NCBI RefSeq assembly: GCF_025024155.1
Contig: NW_026251788.1
Location: 102,418 to 166,417 of the forward strand
DNA from: Gamsiella multidivaricata
Lineage: Eukaryota; Mortierellomycota; Mortierellomycetes; Mortierellales; Mortierellaceae
Length of the DNA: 64,000 nt
Direction: 5' to 3'
A program made the position numbers and the translations under genes. This document shows, in pieces, positions 11,883 through 23,545 of this stretch. The number at the start of each line of letters is the position of its first letter. Within the stretch, counting starts at the first letter, position 1. The notes under the pieces were generated by a model. That model had not been told where the DNA came from. It saw nothing but the letters and a program-made list of their open reading frames with translations, and searched no databases.

Positions 11883-13343
11883 AGCGGTGGTGGAGTGAAT
11901 TTTTTTTTTTCTTTAGTTATCCAAGCTTGAGGTCTAAGACGAAGATCAAGGTTAAAAGCGGTGGTTCTTGAGTTGGGAAGAGAGCAGAGGTGAAGAGAAA
12001 AAAAAAGAAGAGAGGCGAGAAATGGAACGACTTGGATGCGATGCTTTATTTCCCGAGAATCAGAGTTTGCAAAAGCTCTAGACACACAAAGTGGGAGCCA
12101 GGAGTGCTTTGTACACAAAGGGTTTGTTCGTCAGTGCTACGGCTTTCCCTGTCCATTGCCGAAAAGTCGATAAACTTTGTTGTGTTCTTAGATAGAGTAT
12201 CCACAATTTGTCATCCTACGCCGAAGGAAGGCCATGGAAGGTAGGAGGCCACCGAGAGGAGGACGCCACGACGTCAGAGTCCTCGAGAAAGCTTAAGACG
12301 ATGAGTCTACGACGATGCCTTGGCGGATGTGTAGTGTGCCACTGCGGTACTGCCCTTCCTTTGAAGTCCAAGGACGCGCTCAATCGATCGGCCATGGAGC
12401 GGACTTGCCAATTTTAGATTAGCGGGGTGAACCAGTGTAACAGCACTCGGACACTCTCTCCGGCTCCTCTCTCTGCACTCCTTCTCCCCTCCTTCCGCCT
12501 CCCTCAGTCAAAGGACGCGTCGTCTTCCTTATTCTTGGCCAGAGGACACTTCCTTGAGCGAGTCAACAATGCCTCGGCGGTCCCTCGGAGTCTGTGATTG
12601 GATTGGCCAGTTCAATTGCTCCAAACCTATCAGCTTCAGCAGCTTCACTGCCGCCGTGGCACTGCAATTGCAGCGGTGCGCCATACGCAGTGCCTGTTGT
12701 ACGTAGCAGACTGTCTTCTTCCCCCTCTCCTCTTCGTCCTCGCTTTCTTGCCGACCCCATTGCTCCATTTGCAGTCGACAAGTTATGTCCATTGCCCATT
12801 TGTGCGCTGTCTCGATCAGTTGATTCTCTGTGGCTGGTCCTCGGATAACTTTCTCGCGTGGATCCAAACTCAGTCGGCTCTCATTTGCTCCAACGGAACA
12901 ACATTTTTGTAAGCTGGCTGCAGCCCACTCTCCTTTCACACCTCCTTCCTCCGTCCTCGTCTTCCTCGTCTTCTTCGATGCATCCCACCTCGACTGCTAT
13001 AACTCACCCTTACCGCCCTTGTTCACATAACACCAGCCTAGACGCGCTCAATTGCAACGTCCTCGCGAAGGAGCCCTTTTGACGCATGCAGATTCGTCCA
13101 ACATCGGTTCATCATCCTTGAGGGCGATCCCACTTCTTTTTTTTTTTTTTTTTTTTTTTTTCTTAGACTGCAAGGAACCAAGGTAGGCCAGTTGTGCATA
13201 GTTACGAGGTATGCGTGAACGAAGAGGACGATCCGAAGTAAGGTTGCCATTGGCGGCGATCGAGCTTTTCTAACAAGACGGATGCTTTGAATCTCTAGGA
13301 CAGATCGCGGGAGACAGAATTGCTCGATCAAACAGACGTTACC
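11883..13343. promoter_or_regulatory. Divergent promoter region between IDO and the RAMA-PHD gene
   Basis: There is no supportable gene in 1.46 kb. An A-rich stretch (11900-12010) lies next to the IDO start. A pyrimidine-rich segment (12440-13030) and a 25-nt T run (13137-13161) precede the RAMA-PHD start; a CTCTAGGACAG sequence near 13295 could be the 3' splice site of a 5'-UTR intron. Confidence 0.5.
13137..13161. repeat. Poly-T tract (25 nt)
   Basis: Uninterrupted T run in the leader/promoter of the RAMA-PHD gene, about 180 bp upstream of the start codon. Confidence 0.95.
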
Positions 13344-16300
13344 ATGCAGACCCCAGGAATGTACACCGCCGAAGGAAACAACGCGAACGGATTCGCCATT
13401 CCAAAGCGCTCTCGCCGCCTGTCGCAGGACTCCGCTTCACTGTCGACCCGCCAGACCGACTTGGGAATGCAGTTGGACAGGGATTTAATCATGGCGGAAG
13501 AGCATTCGCGACATGCAGACGGCGGATCAGATGCAGCTGTTGATGAGAAGAGGCCAAGGGCACGGCGCTCATCGAACGAGAGTCGAAATGCAGAATCCAG
13601 TGGTCCAATGAATCCTCCTTCTGCGACTCGGCACCATCGAGGATCCTCCAACAGCAATGAATGCAAGGATGCAGCGGCTTCCGCACGGCACTATGGCCCC
13701 TATCGCTCCACTCTGGATTTGGACAGGAGGACAAGTCAGAAGCCGCTTCCACCACGCCTTTCCGGACATGGCAGATCATCATCGAGCGACATCCATCCGA
13801 CCCCACTCTTGCCCGTGTCCAATAACACGATCCCCTCTCCACTGGCAAGCCCCATCACCGCAACTGCACACTCGTTAACAGCCCTCAGCATCTCTCAGAA
13901 CTCAGCCCACAATACCTATTCTGGCCGAAATCTGTCAAGGATTACAGTTCCACGAGAAAGAAAGACGCGGCCTTGTTCGATTGCATCCACGGACACCTTG
14001 CTGGCGCAGGAGCGCGCACGAAGCAGTCAAAGCGAGGACTGCCATCAGAACCAACCAGGCAGGCTGTCAGACCCTGAAACTACAACGAGACAGGGGCATG
14101 TATCGACCAAGCACTCCTCGAAGGCAGATTCGAGAAACGGTGCTGGATCGTCAAGCACAGGAAACCCCATAGACTTCAAATTGCCGACACTGAAACCCGC
14201 TGCTCAACTTCGTGTCAACTTATACAATCTCGTCTCGACTGGTTATCTTCCTGCAGATACTCTGGCCGTCTTTCGTGAACATAGCGCAATTGTAACCGCC
14301 AAGGGAACGCTCATCCCTCAGTTCAAGGAGCCGGATGCGATGACTCTCTATCCATGGCTGCAGGCCGAGTATGAGACACCGAGTGCATGGGCGACAGCGA
14401 TGGTAAAGGGTGGCAGGACAGGCAAAGTGGCAGTCAATGGATGGTCTGCTATCAAGATCCCGATTCAACATGTTCCGGAGCTTAACAAAATGTTTGAGGG
14501 CCAGGGTTTGACAGAGGTCTCGCTGGACGTCCTGCGGAAGCGATACTTGGCTGACATGACAGAGGAGGACTCTGCACATGCAGAGGGCGCCTCGGCAGTG
14601 TCAAGCACAACCAAAGGTACTTTTGTAGGCCAAAAAAAAAGGAATTCTTTAATTGAACTCGTTATCCATTCCTCATAGCACTGACATTACAATTGTTTAC
14701 AACCTAATAGACACCGCAGCAATGGATAGAAAGAAGCGAAAGCGGCACGTGGCGGCAACGACAGAGGCAGCAGGCTTGAGAATCTCGACGGAGACCGGTA
14801 CAGCTACACAGAAAGGCAGGGCAGGGACAACTCGGCCAAGAAAGAGAACCATGTCGGATCTTTCTGGGATGGTCAGCTCTGATTTGTTCAAGGATAGTCA
14901 GCTGCATTTGGAAGCAGCCGGGGCGCTCTTCGCCATGCAGGATCCCTTCTCATCACCCGCGCTGGATTCGTCCGGTCATCACCAGAAGAACAGTCAGGGT
15001 GGACGACAAAAGTCGCTTTGGCGCAAGCATGCTATACTGCTGGATAGCTTGGCAAGGCATCGACAGGAAAAGGGATTGTTGTGGTCACATGCACCTCGTC
15101 CATCGGCATTGCATATGATCAAGACGCTGTCTTCGGTACCAGCCATTGTCCCTTTGGGTTTGACGTCCAGCAATGAGCATAATGAATTCTGCAGTCTGTG
15201 CAGTGCATCAGGTAGTGTCATCAACTCAAGCAGTGGACTATCGACGCAAATCACGGCCGACTACCGATTGGGACCGGCCGCACATGGAGAACTTCACGAG
15301 CGAGACACCCTGAGACGATGCTCCGACTGTAAAAAGTGCTATCACCTCGACTGTATCGCCTCCAACATTGCTACGGACGGGCATCCATCTTTACGGGCAG
15401 AGGATCCATGGCAATGTCCGCGATGCATGACCTGCAGCTTTTGTCAAAACCCGATACACGAGAGTCCCAGCTCATCCACGGTCAAGGAAACAGCATCGAC
15501 ACAATCGATATCGACAGCTGATTCAGGGGATATCCAAGTTTTGTCGTGCGATGTGTGTCATCAGTTCACCCACTTGCAGTGTCAGCTTGTACTAGAACCA
15601 CCGTTGAAGGATACTATCCAATCCAACTTCTACCGAAACAGGATTGAGTGGGTCTGCCTGGCATGTCGAGAATGTGTAGAATGTGGATATCGAGTACCAG
15701 CGGCGGCTAGTACCAATGTGGCGGACGAGGACTCGATGGCGGACTCGGAAGCCAAGGAAGCGAGCATTGTCAACGGTCGGTGGTCAAATGGATCAATACT
15801 GTGTCCCTCCTGTACAGTTCTGGCGGAAAAGGGCAATATCTGTCCTCTCTGCTGTCGTATCTACCAGGATGACGATTACGAAACGCCAATGATTTTTTGT
15901 GACGGATGTTCACTATGGGTTCATGTCGCCTGCGACAAGGGACTTCAGGACCGTGACTACGAGGAGCTGGGCGAGGACTCAAGGCAGTATTTCTGTCCGT
16001 CCTGTATACCCACACCCATTCCCTCCCCAACACACTCGTCATCGTCGTCAATGTACTCTGTAGTCAACTCGGTTGAGCAGAGTCCTTGGCAGGAGCCTTA
16101 CAGCCATCAATCTCATCGTGGAGGTGGCACAATCGACCATAGCAGAGATGCGTCTTCGGGTACAGATGAAGACTGGCACCATCGTGGAAGGAAGAAGAAA
16201 GACGATATTCTGGATTTGATCAAAGCAGCCAAGGAGATTTCGGACTCGGAATCGCAAGCCAACTCGCCCTACAATTCCTACAGCCCAATGTTTCCGTCAA

Positions 16301-17043
16301 CACACTCAAGGACAATGTCGGCTTCACTGGAATCGGTCGCTGAGGTTGCTGCAGCAGAAGCTTTATTGACAATTTTCAGTGGTGCGAGCACGCCAGTCAG
16401 CTCGACGCCTTACACATCCTACCCGCCATCACCTTTCGAGCCAACTTTCAATTCTTTCAATGGAATTTACGATCGCCAGTATTCTGCTATCGGCAGCCCT
16501 CAGGATCTCCCAATGCTTATGCGGTCCATGGCTTTTACTCCGTCGTCATCAGATCAGGAAATATCGAATTTATTAGCACGGGAATGTCAGGGGACGGCGA
16601 GCTGCCGATGTCAACGGCATAGGGACATTAAGTATGTGGAGGACTATTTCAATAGTCAACCACATTCTCGCCCAACTGTTCCATACAATCAAATCGGACA
16701 AGAACTCGAGGTGTCCGAGGCCAAGTTGAGCCAGCCATTGCAGCAGGCCACAATTGCCGACTTGGGTGATATCATCATGGAGGAGGCTGAGAGTCCAGGA
16801 GAGTCATTACAGCAGGGTATGGATTCAGGCATGAATGAACGAAAGACACTGGCAGTAGCGAATATCGATAAACAAGAGAACTCTGGTACATCGACGGCAG
16901 GCACGCCGCTGTCACGGCGGGGACATGCTTCGGCCAAGGATTTGGAGACTGAGGAAGGCGTTCCACGGAGGTCTCGAGTAGAAATCGATACAGTGATCAA
17001 CTCCGCGGTGCATGAAGGAAGTTCGCGAAAGGACAACTCATAG
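13344..17043 (+). CDS. RAMA-domain and multi-PHD-finger protein; candidate N6-methyladenine reader
   Basis: Two exons, 13344-14616 and 14711-17043, 1201 aa. The start at ACCATGC is the first ATG in frame; the joined exon lengths keep frame. Residues 1-270 are Ser/Arg-rich and disordered. Residues about 283-375 match the RAMA fold: LYNLVSTGYLPADTL, a central IVTAKGTLIPQF, then YETPSAWATAMV and the diagnostic NGW (about 364-366). A basic patch RKKRKRH (an NLS-like sequence) follows the intron. Residues about 584-890 hold Cys/His clusters of at least three PHD-like fingers: CSLC...CSDCKKCYHLDC...CPRCMTCSFC; CDVCHQFTHLQC...CLACRECVEC; and CPLC...FCDGCSLWVHVAC...FCPSC. The last is a canonical PHD. 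A Ser-rich tail follows. RAMA is proposed to recognise modified adenine and PHD fingers read histone tails, so a chromatin-reader role is inferred. The nearest known architectures (MPND, MLL-type PHD arrays) do not have this combination, to my knowledge. Confidence 0.88.
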
Positions 17044-18264
17044 TGCATAAGCTATATACAATTCTAGCCAGATAGCATTATAATAAGCGCTCATACAATC
17101 TCCTAGAGTGCTTTATGGGCTACATCATCGAAGAAGTCCAATCTTTGGGAGTCAAAAAGGAGTTTACTTCATGAATATGGGTCTGGAACTGTGGAGACAA
17201 GAAGGCGCATGAACGACAATGATCTCATCGATCCAGTTCATCTAGAAGTTAGTATGAATATTTCTATAAACATCAGTACAAAAGGGAACGGAAATGCAAG
17301 TGTTTGCTTAGATATGTTGTGTTGCCCCATAAAAGCATCAACTACACGCAATGATTCGTCGTACACTTCTCGTCGGTTACTTAGTTCCCTCGCCGCGCTG
17401 AGAATTTCATGCGGGTCCTGATTTACAGACAACTGCTGCCACTTGATGAACTTCGACAAACAAATTCTCGCTCTTGTGCCTGTGCTGGATCTCTCACCAG
17501 AACTGAGTGGTCCCTTGCATCCTCCTGAGGTCCGGCACTGCGAACGGGCGTGACGGGATTACCCTATCCGACTCCTCAAGTATATTGTAGTATTTGTAAG
17601 ACCTCATTGGATCCAGGAGATTTCCTTGTAAGTGTGCTTTGCCTCTGGGAGCTTTCATCGTTCCTGTCAGTGCTTCAACTTAATTCTATTCGATATTCGT
17701 ATGTAGTCAGTGTTCACAGACTCTGGCTCCAGGCCCGATTCTCCTTTTTTTTTTTTACTTTGTTTTACTCAATCAGCAACGCGTCGTATTTCACCGTAAA
17801 CTTATTTTGATTAGAGTTTTTGTTGACGCGTAGAAACAATATTACAGCCGGTCACAATTTAACAGTGCTGCGCTTCAGCGTCAACAATCCGAAAATGCTT
17901 ACTTGAATGAGTCTTAACAGATATGGTGGGGAGAACAAACATCAAAGGATCAAAAAGCAACGTCGCTGTAAACGTTTGGCTGCCACAAGCCAGTGGTTAC
18001 AGAGTCAACGCCCTGCATTGAAGATTGAAATGTCCAGCTTTGATTATGTTTGGTAGTATTTTATATAGCTGAAAAAAATAATAATGCGTTGAATGCATCT
18101 TTCGATTCTATTCCATTGAAAATCTTGTTCAAACGCGTTGTGCTCTGTCTGAAATCGTTGGGTTCTGCTTTTCCGTCCGTAGGTACGCCTGGAGGGCATC
18201 ATCATTAATTGCTACGGTAAAGGTCGAACATTACTCTTGTTTGAGGGCAAGAGTCGAAATCGCA
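17044..18264. other. Intergenic, no gene seen
   Basis: The first 200 bp are the 3' region of the RAMA-PHD gene. The rest is AT-rich with short ORFs only. A CxxC-bearing fragment around 17570-17625 (VYCSICKTSLDPGDF) looks mildly coding but has no continuation I can support. Confidence 0.5.
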
Positions 18265-20193
18265 ATGTTCGACCGGAGGCGCAAGAGAAAAAATGGAGAG
18301 CAATTGCCCATAGAAAGGCAGTGCGCGCCGTGGGGGGTGGTCCAACGACACCTGGGGAAGAAAGACATTGCTTGCCTCATGCGGACATGCCACCAATTGA
18401 ACATATGGTGTGCCCCCTTCCTCTATCAAACACTCCAAGGGAATGACGACTATCGCATCATGGACTTGACTGATTCTCTGAAGGCCTTTGCCAGGAACTC
18501 CCACCATGTGGAAAAGCTCCACACAAGGACCCCCTTCATGTCCCTTCTCTACAATTGCCTGCTCGCTTACCAGGTACTCTACCCTCCACCATTGGATCAA
18601 GCACTCCCTGCTTGGCTCCCTCGACTTGACAACACTCTGTCCGACCGCAGCATGATCATCCCATCCCTCCAATGACCAGTCTTTTGGCATTCACCTACGA
18701 CCCCCTGCACGACTCCCGTAGGGATCACTCAACGTTCATGCTGGCCTGCAAACTCACTACTGTCCGTCAGGCTCAAGTCTATGGAATCCTTCACTATTCT
18801 CCTCAAGTGGAAAGCCTCTTCTTGAATATCGCTATTGACGGTCTAAGGGACACTCAACTCTTGGCAGCAGCCGTTTCCAAGATGGTGAATCTTCAGTCGT
18901 TGTCTGTTCAAACCCTCGGGTTCGATTGGCCAGAGTCAAGGTTCATGCCGACCATCGTCGCATGCTGCCCGCCTCTCTCATAGCGCTCGATATCTGGCTT
19001 CACATAATGGATATGGAGAATCGTTACGTAAGTGAGGATCAGAAAACTGAGGAAGAGGAGGAAGCCGAAGCGGAGGCTGTCAGGCACTTTACGCCTTTAT
19101 TCGGGGAGGAGAATGGAGTGTCCGTCGCGCCGAGGCAAGGACAGCTTGGCCGACTTTTCCGACTGGGTGTTACAGATCTTACTTCTCTTACTGTCGAGTA
19201 GATCTTCCTGGTCTTCAAGCAATGCCCAAATCTCACCGACTTCTTCAGTCTAGTGCTCAGCCAAGACGTTGATCCTTTGGATGTCGCAAAGTACATTGAC
19301 GAGCACCGCCCAAAAGTGAATCGCCTGGTACGTAATAGCAGGTATCGCAATCTCCAGTTGATCATGGATGTCATGAACACCTTGCCCACCCACACTGTCC
19401 AAATCCTCATTTGCTTCTGGTTTAACGAATCTTCAACTGACCTGGCCTCCCATCTCTTGAGGCACTCGGCCTCGCTCCGCGAGGTTTATTTGGAGCAGTG
19501 CCAAGAATTCAACAACAAGGCCATCCAGTCGATCCTCGTTCACTGTCAAGCACTCGAGGCCTTCAGCCTCAAGTCCAGCGCAGCATGGAAAATCAAGTTT
19601 GATCTTGCCGACGCCATAGAGTTTCCATGGGCCTCCACCTGTCTCGAGGATTTGCGCCTGCTGATCGCCATGGACTACATCGAACCCACACCTGAAGGAC
19701 CTTTCTACAAACGTCTGCCGCCAATCAATATCACTGCTGCCGAGTACAGCCAGACGGTCATGCTCGAGAAACTATACCGCCAAATCAGCCGCCTCGTCAA
19801 CTTGGACAAGCTTGTTCTGAGGCTCATCGTTTGCAAGCACCCAACCGACATTGCTTCATACACCGAAATCTCGTTCCCTGGCATGCTCTCACTTCCCGTG
19901 AAGACTCTGATCGATTTGGATACCTGCATCTCTTGGCGGGCCTCAAGAAACTCCGCCTACTGCACAGAGTCATCATGGCGCGCAGCGACGAGACCGTCAA
20001 GTTGATAGGACCGCCTGAAGTTGAATGGATTGTCCAGAACTGGCCGTCACTGGAAGATGTCAAATTCTTTCATAATCCGGAACCAGGGCAACCTGCACCT
20101 CCACCGAAGTCGTCCTGCTTTCAGTGGCTCCACGAGCAAATGCCTCGTCTCAAGATGGACTTCAAACGGAAGGAGGCAAACCGGGGTATTTAA
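18265..20193 (+). pseudogene. F-box/leucine-rich-repeat protein, degenerate
   Basis: An F-box-like N-terminus (about 18300-18440, with LGKKDIACLMRTCHQLN followed by W.P.LYQTL) precedes RNI/LRR-type repeats. Examples are LTTVRQAQVYG, VESLFLNIA, LQSLSVQTLGF, LREVYLEQCQEF, LEAFSLKSS, LEDLRLLIAMDY, LDKLVLRLIV and LKKLRLLHRVIM. Such proteins bring substrates to SCF ligases and form a large family in Mortierella-like fungi. The reading frame is broken by stops or shifts near 18675, 18980, 19201 (TAG) and 19910, so no full-length product is likely. The last part (19830-20193) resumes in another frame and ends with a basic QWLHEQMPRLKMDF segment. Some breaks might be unrecognised introns, but the TAG at 19199-19201 has coding sequence on both sides and no splice signals. 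Confidence 0.75.
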
Positions 20194-21040
20194 ACAAATT
20201 AGCCCTACTCCTTTCTCGTTTATCGCTTGTTGAATGCCTTGTTGAATGGATGTTTATGGAATGTTTAAGGTTTGTTGAATAATTTTTATTGGAATCTAAA
20301 TGGATCAACAAGCGTTCAACAAGCATTGAAGAAGGAATAGTCTAGCAAGCGATAAGATCTCGATGGCCCTTTCTTGATGCAAAATTCCTTCTTGCTTCGC
20401 CCAAAAATAAATTTCCTCCACATCCACTACTGCCAAACACCCTTCATCCTTGCACATTCACTGCTTGGCCCTTATCACTCAAAGCCATTTCCTTCGCTCC
20501 TCCCCCAACCACTATATCCCTCTTACAATGACTACTGAGGACATGGATGCAACGTGTAACCAAGCGTATGTGAAGTGTGCCTTTGTTACTTTTTACATCG
20601 ATATTGGTCCCCATGCTGACTCGACACGAATCTATCGAATCTATAATCCTGCTGCTGGATCTGTCTGAGCACCTCGAACATGCAGAACATGCATATGCGG
20701 TCAAACTGGCCAGTCCAGAATTACCTCCAGGGACTGCTCTGATAAGCCCAATAACGCGCCCGAAAGGTAAATTCTTTTTTTGTTTTTTTTTTTTCTTTTT
20801 CTTTTTATTTTTTTTAAAGAGGTGGACTTACAGATAGTCTGAACTAACCGCTGAGTACTTCTCACCATGCGCGCTGATTTAATTACCGCCTACAATCGCC
20901 GGCATAGCACATTGGATTTATATGTGCTACGCATCGGCCGACTGAGTGCTATGCAGTCCCAAACTTTGCGAGCAACGTGGATCGCGATCGTTATTATTTG
21001 CATCTTTTGCTCCTGCATGTTAGAGGATCGACCAGCTTCA
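20194..21040. other. Intergenic between the F-box pseudogene and the Helitron remnant
   Basis: AT-rich with T/A runs around 20775-20818. Short ORFs at 20528-20668 and 20577-20767 have no recognisable features. Decayed sequence of the Helitron 5' side may be present from about 20870 but was not recognised. Confidence 0.4.
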
Positions 21041-22212
21041 AACACTGGCGAGCTTTATACCACTTACTGGGAGGCCGCCAGTGCGCGCGGATTGCTGGAT
21101 GATGACTGAATGGCACCGGTGTCTTCAGGAGGTTGCAGGCCAGCAAAGCCCTGCGGCCTTACGCCATCTTTTTGCCATAGTTCTACATCTATGCAGCCCA
21201 TCCAATACTTTCGAATTATGGGAAGAGTTCGCTGATGATCTATCTCAGGAATTTTTTATATGTTGCTGAAGATCGCTCGACTGATGAAGAGGATGCCAAG
21301 CGCACTGCGCTGTTCCGCGTCACCGAAATTTTGAAGGGAGCTGGGACCAGTCTGGCGGTCTATGAAGAGATGCCTCGAGACTTTCGCAACCTCATCGATC
21401 GCCAGCCCAACAATGATGAACTTGGACAGCATGCAGAGCTCGACGCTGAGGCAGTTGCGGCTAAGGTAGCTCATGACTTGGATTTCTGCAACGACGATCA
21501 AAAAGCGCTGTACGCTGCAATCACAGCAGCGCTGAATAACATGAATGAAGGCGCGGCGAATGTGTTCTTTATTGATGGACCAGGAGGAACGGACAAGTCT
21601 TTTTTGTACAACACTTTGATTGCCCACATCCAAGGAAGGCGCGAGAAGGATGTGATCGTAGTTGCGTCATCTGGAATTGCTGCTCAGGTCTTGACAGGAA
21701 GTCGCACAGCCCATTAGACTTTCAAAATCCCCCTACAGGTCATGGAAAGCTCAATGTGCAATAATCCTCCAGGCATGCCTCCCCACGAGTTGTTGCTGAA
21801 GGTAGGTCAGCCCATCATTCTCCTTCGGAATATGGACGGGAAATCCGGTCTCTGCAGTGGTGCCCGTGTGATTGTTCGAGCACTCCGTTGGAGATACATC
21901 AGTACAGAGATCCTTAATGGTCACCTCAAGAGATGGACAGTGCTTATTCTACGCATACCTCTCACGACCCTGGACGACGGATCTATGCCAAGCAAGTTCA
22001 CTAGGCGCCAGTTTCCTGTCAAGCCTGCGTTTGCCATGACCATTAACAAGGTGCAAAGACAAACACTTGCTCACGTTGATGTTTACCCTCCTCACCACGT
22101 CTTTGGTGCTGGGCAATTGTATGTCGGCTTCTCGCGTTGCAAACACCGAGACAACTTCAAGGTCCTGCTCGAAAATGGTGCCATAGATGGAAGGGAGGGC
22201 GTTTATACCTGA
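21041..22212 (+). mobile_element. Helitron RepHel helicase remnant with internal deletion
   Basis: Pif1-family helicase part of a Helitron transposase. Recognisable stretches are YTTYWEAASARGLLDDD, then after a one-base shift TEWHRCLQEV, LRHLFAIVLHLC and FELWEEFADDLSQ; then after another shift EDAKRTALFRV, LNNMNEGAANVFFIDGPGGTDKS, VIVVASSGIAAQVL, and TAH-stop-TFKIPL. The next residues jump to GMPPHELLLKVGQPIILLRNMDGKSGLC, FAMTINKVQRQTL and QLYVGFSRC (helicase motif VI region). Walker A reads GGTDKS instead of GGTGKS, motifs II-IV are missing through an internal deletion, and at least two shifts and one TAG occur. The element is therefore dead. I did not find Rep (HUH) sequence, a 5' TC end or a convincing 3' hairpin with CTRR. 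Confidence 0.85.
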
Positions 22213-22468
22213 AATATCGTATGTAGAAATCTACTGAACGTCCAATAAAGCTTATTTATTTTTTTGTCTCAGTGTGCCACGGGCAGTTCTACTACTAGAA
22301 AATAAAATGAAGAGAACAATGGGCTTAATCTCAGCTGATCGTAGCTCAGTGTACATGCTGGCTCACATAGCAGAATCTTCTTGTCTTTTGTCTATTCTCA
22401 ACAAAACTCTTCCTGCCACCTTTTTCCACACAACACACGCAATTCTCCACTTCAGACGTATTTTGCAA

Positions 22469-23545
22469 TGGCCAGCCAGGACGAATATGACAACTATTTC
22501 CCTTTTGGCGAGGATGAAGACGAGGACGACAGCGACAACAACTATAGTGGGCCTTCTGCAAGACGATCACCTGTAAGTCTGTAACTCGATATTTTCCAAA
22601 TGCTGCCCAAAATCTGCTGGCCCTAAACTTATTGCTAACGCGTCTTTTGCGCGCCTCATTGCTTCTGTAGGCTCTCCTGACCCGACGCTATCAGAGTACA
22701 CGTAGAGAAGGTTTATAGTACTCCGACCACAACAGTCTTATACAAGACCAACTTTGTGGTGGGTCATATGAAGTCTTGGACACGCCAGCGGATGTGGAAA
22801 TCACAACACAGCAATCGCCGGAAGCGTCTGCAAGGAGCGAGGCCAATATCTATGCTACGTCCTACCGCGGCAAAAGAGGGCCTCCCAAAACTCTTTCTCC
22901 TCCCCTTGCAGAACAGCGGCAACCGCCTTTAAATGTCAGTTCAGCAAGGTTTCACCGTTCAATTTCATCTCTTCATCTCCTCGGTTCACCCTCCTCTTCC
23001 GCGCAATCCGGTACACCACGAATCCCACAGTTGCTTCGGCAAGGACACATTCATCAACAGCGCGCACTGCAGCCCAATCCACTGTCGCTTCAGCATGGTT
23101 AATTACATGTAAGCTTCAGTCGTTATCGGGAGTTCCAAGCTTCCTCCAGTTCTGCCTCCACAAGGACCTCATCCGACACTGCACAGCGTAGACGTGTGCA
23201 TAGCACTCTTCCCAATTCATTCACTCAACGCATGGTCTACCAAGCACCTGCATCGCCCTCCCGTTCGCGCGTGCCTTCTCTATCATCCCGCAACCTCACC
23301 AATGCTTCACTCTTTGTCAGCTCTCCCTGCAGCAAATTCTTTGGAGCAGCACCGACGTGACGTACGAGACGGTCGTAGTGCGCCAGACGGATGGTATCGG
23401 TTATATGGCTCCCTCGAACTTAGCACCATACCCAAGCCTGAACAATGCGACGACGCTCCTCCGCCACAAAGACTGTTAGCAAAGATCTTAAGACCGAAGT
23501 CCTCGCGCAAGAACACCCAGTCAGTTCTTTGATGATTCGAATACT
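22469..23545 (+). pseudogene. Broken Ser/Gln-rich gene of unknown function
   Basis: Exon 1 (22469-22573) starts with MASQDEYDNYFPFGEDEDEDD and a GTAAGT donor. It joins after TTCTGTAG at about 22670 to ALLTRRYQSTRREG. The frame then meets TAG near 22716 but stays coding-like (SDHNSLIQDQLCGG... to 23100). It meets TAA at about 23100, continues as an SSRFHR/SPSRSRVPSLSS-type Ser-rich segment, and shifts at about 23350 (VTYETVVVRQTDGIGYM). Three separate lesions with compositionally continuous sequence on either side argue for a pseudogene. No domain was recognised. It lies next to the Helitron remnant. Confidence 0.5.

Noticed and set aside
12529..12939. 136-codon minus-strand ORF between IDO and the RAMA-PHD gene
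   Set aside because: No protein-like conservation, overlaps several equally long ORFs on both strands, and lies in the pyrimidine-rich promoter.
20867..21040. Hydrophobic ORF before the Helitron as a separate membrane protein
   Set aside because: The frame runs directly into Helitron sequence and carries no signal or domain I can support.
22274..22300. Possible Helitron 3' hairpin (TTCTA-CTAC-TAGAA)
   Set aside because: The stem is only 5 bp and is not followed by CTRR and T at the proper distance.
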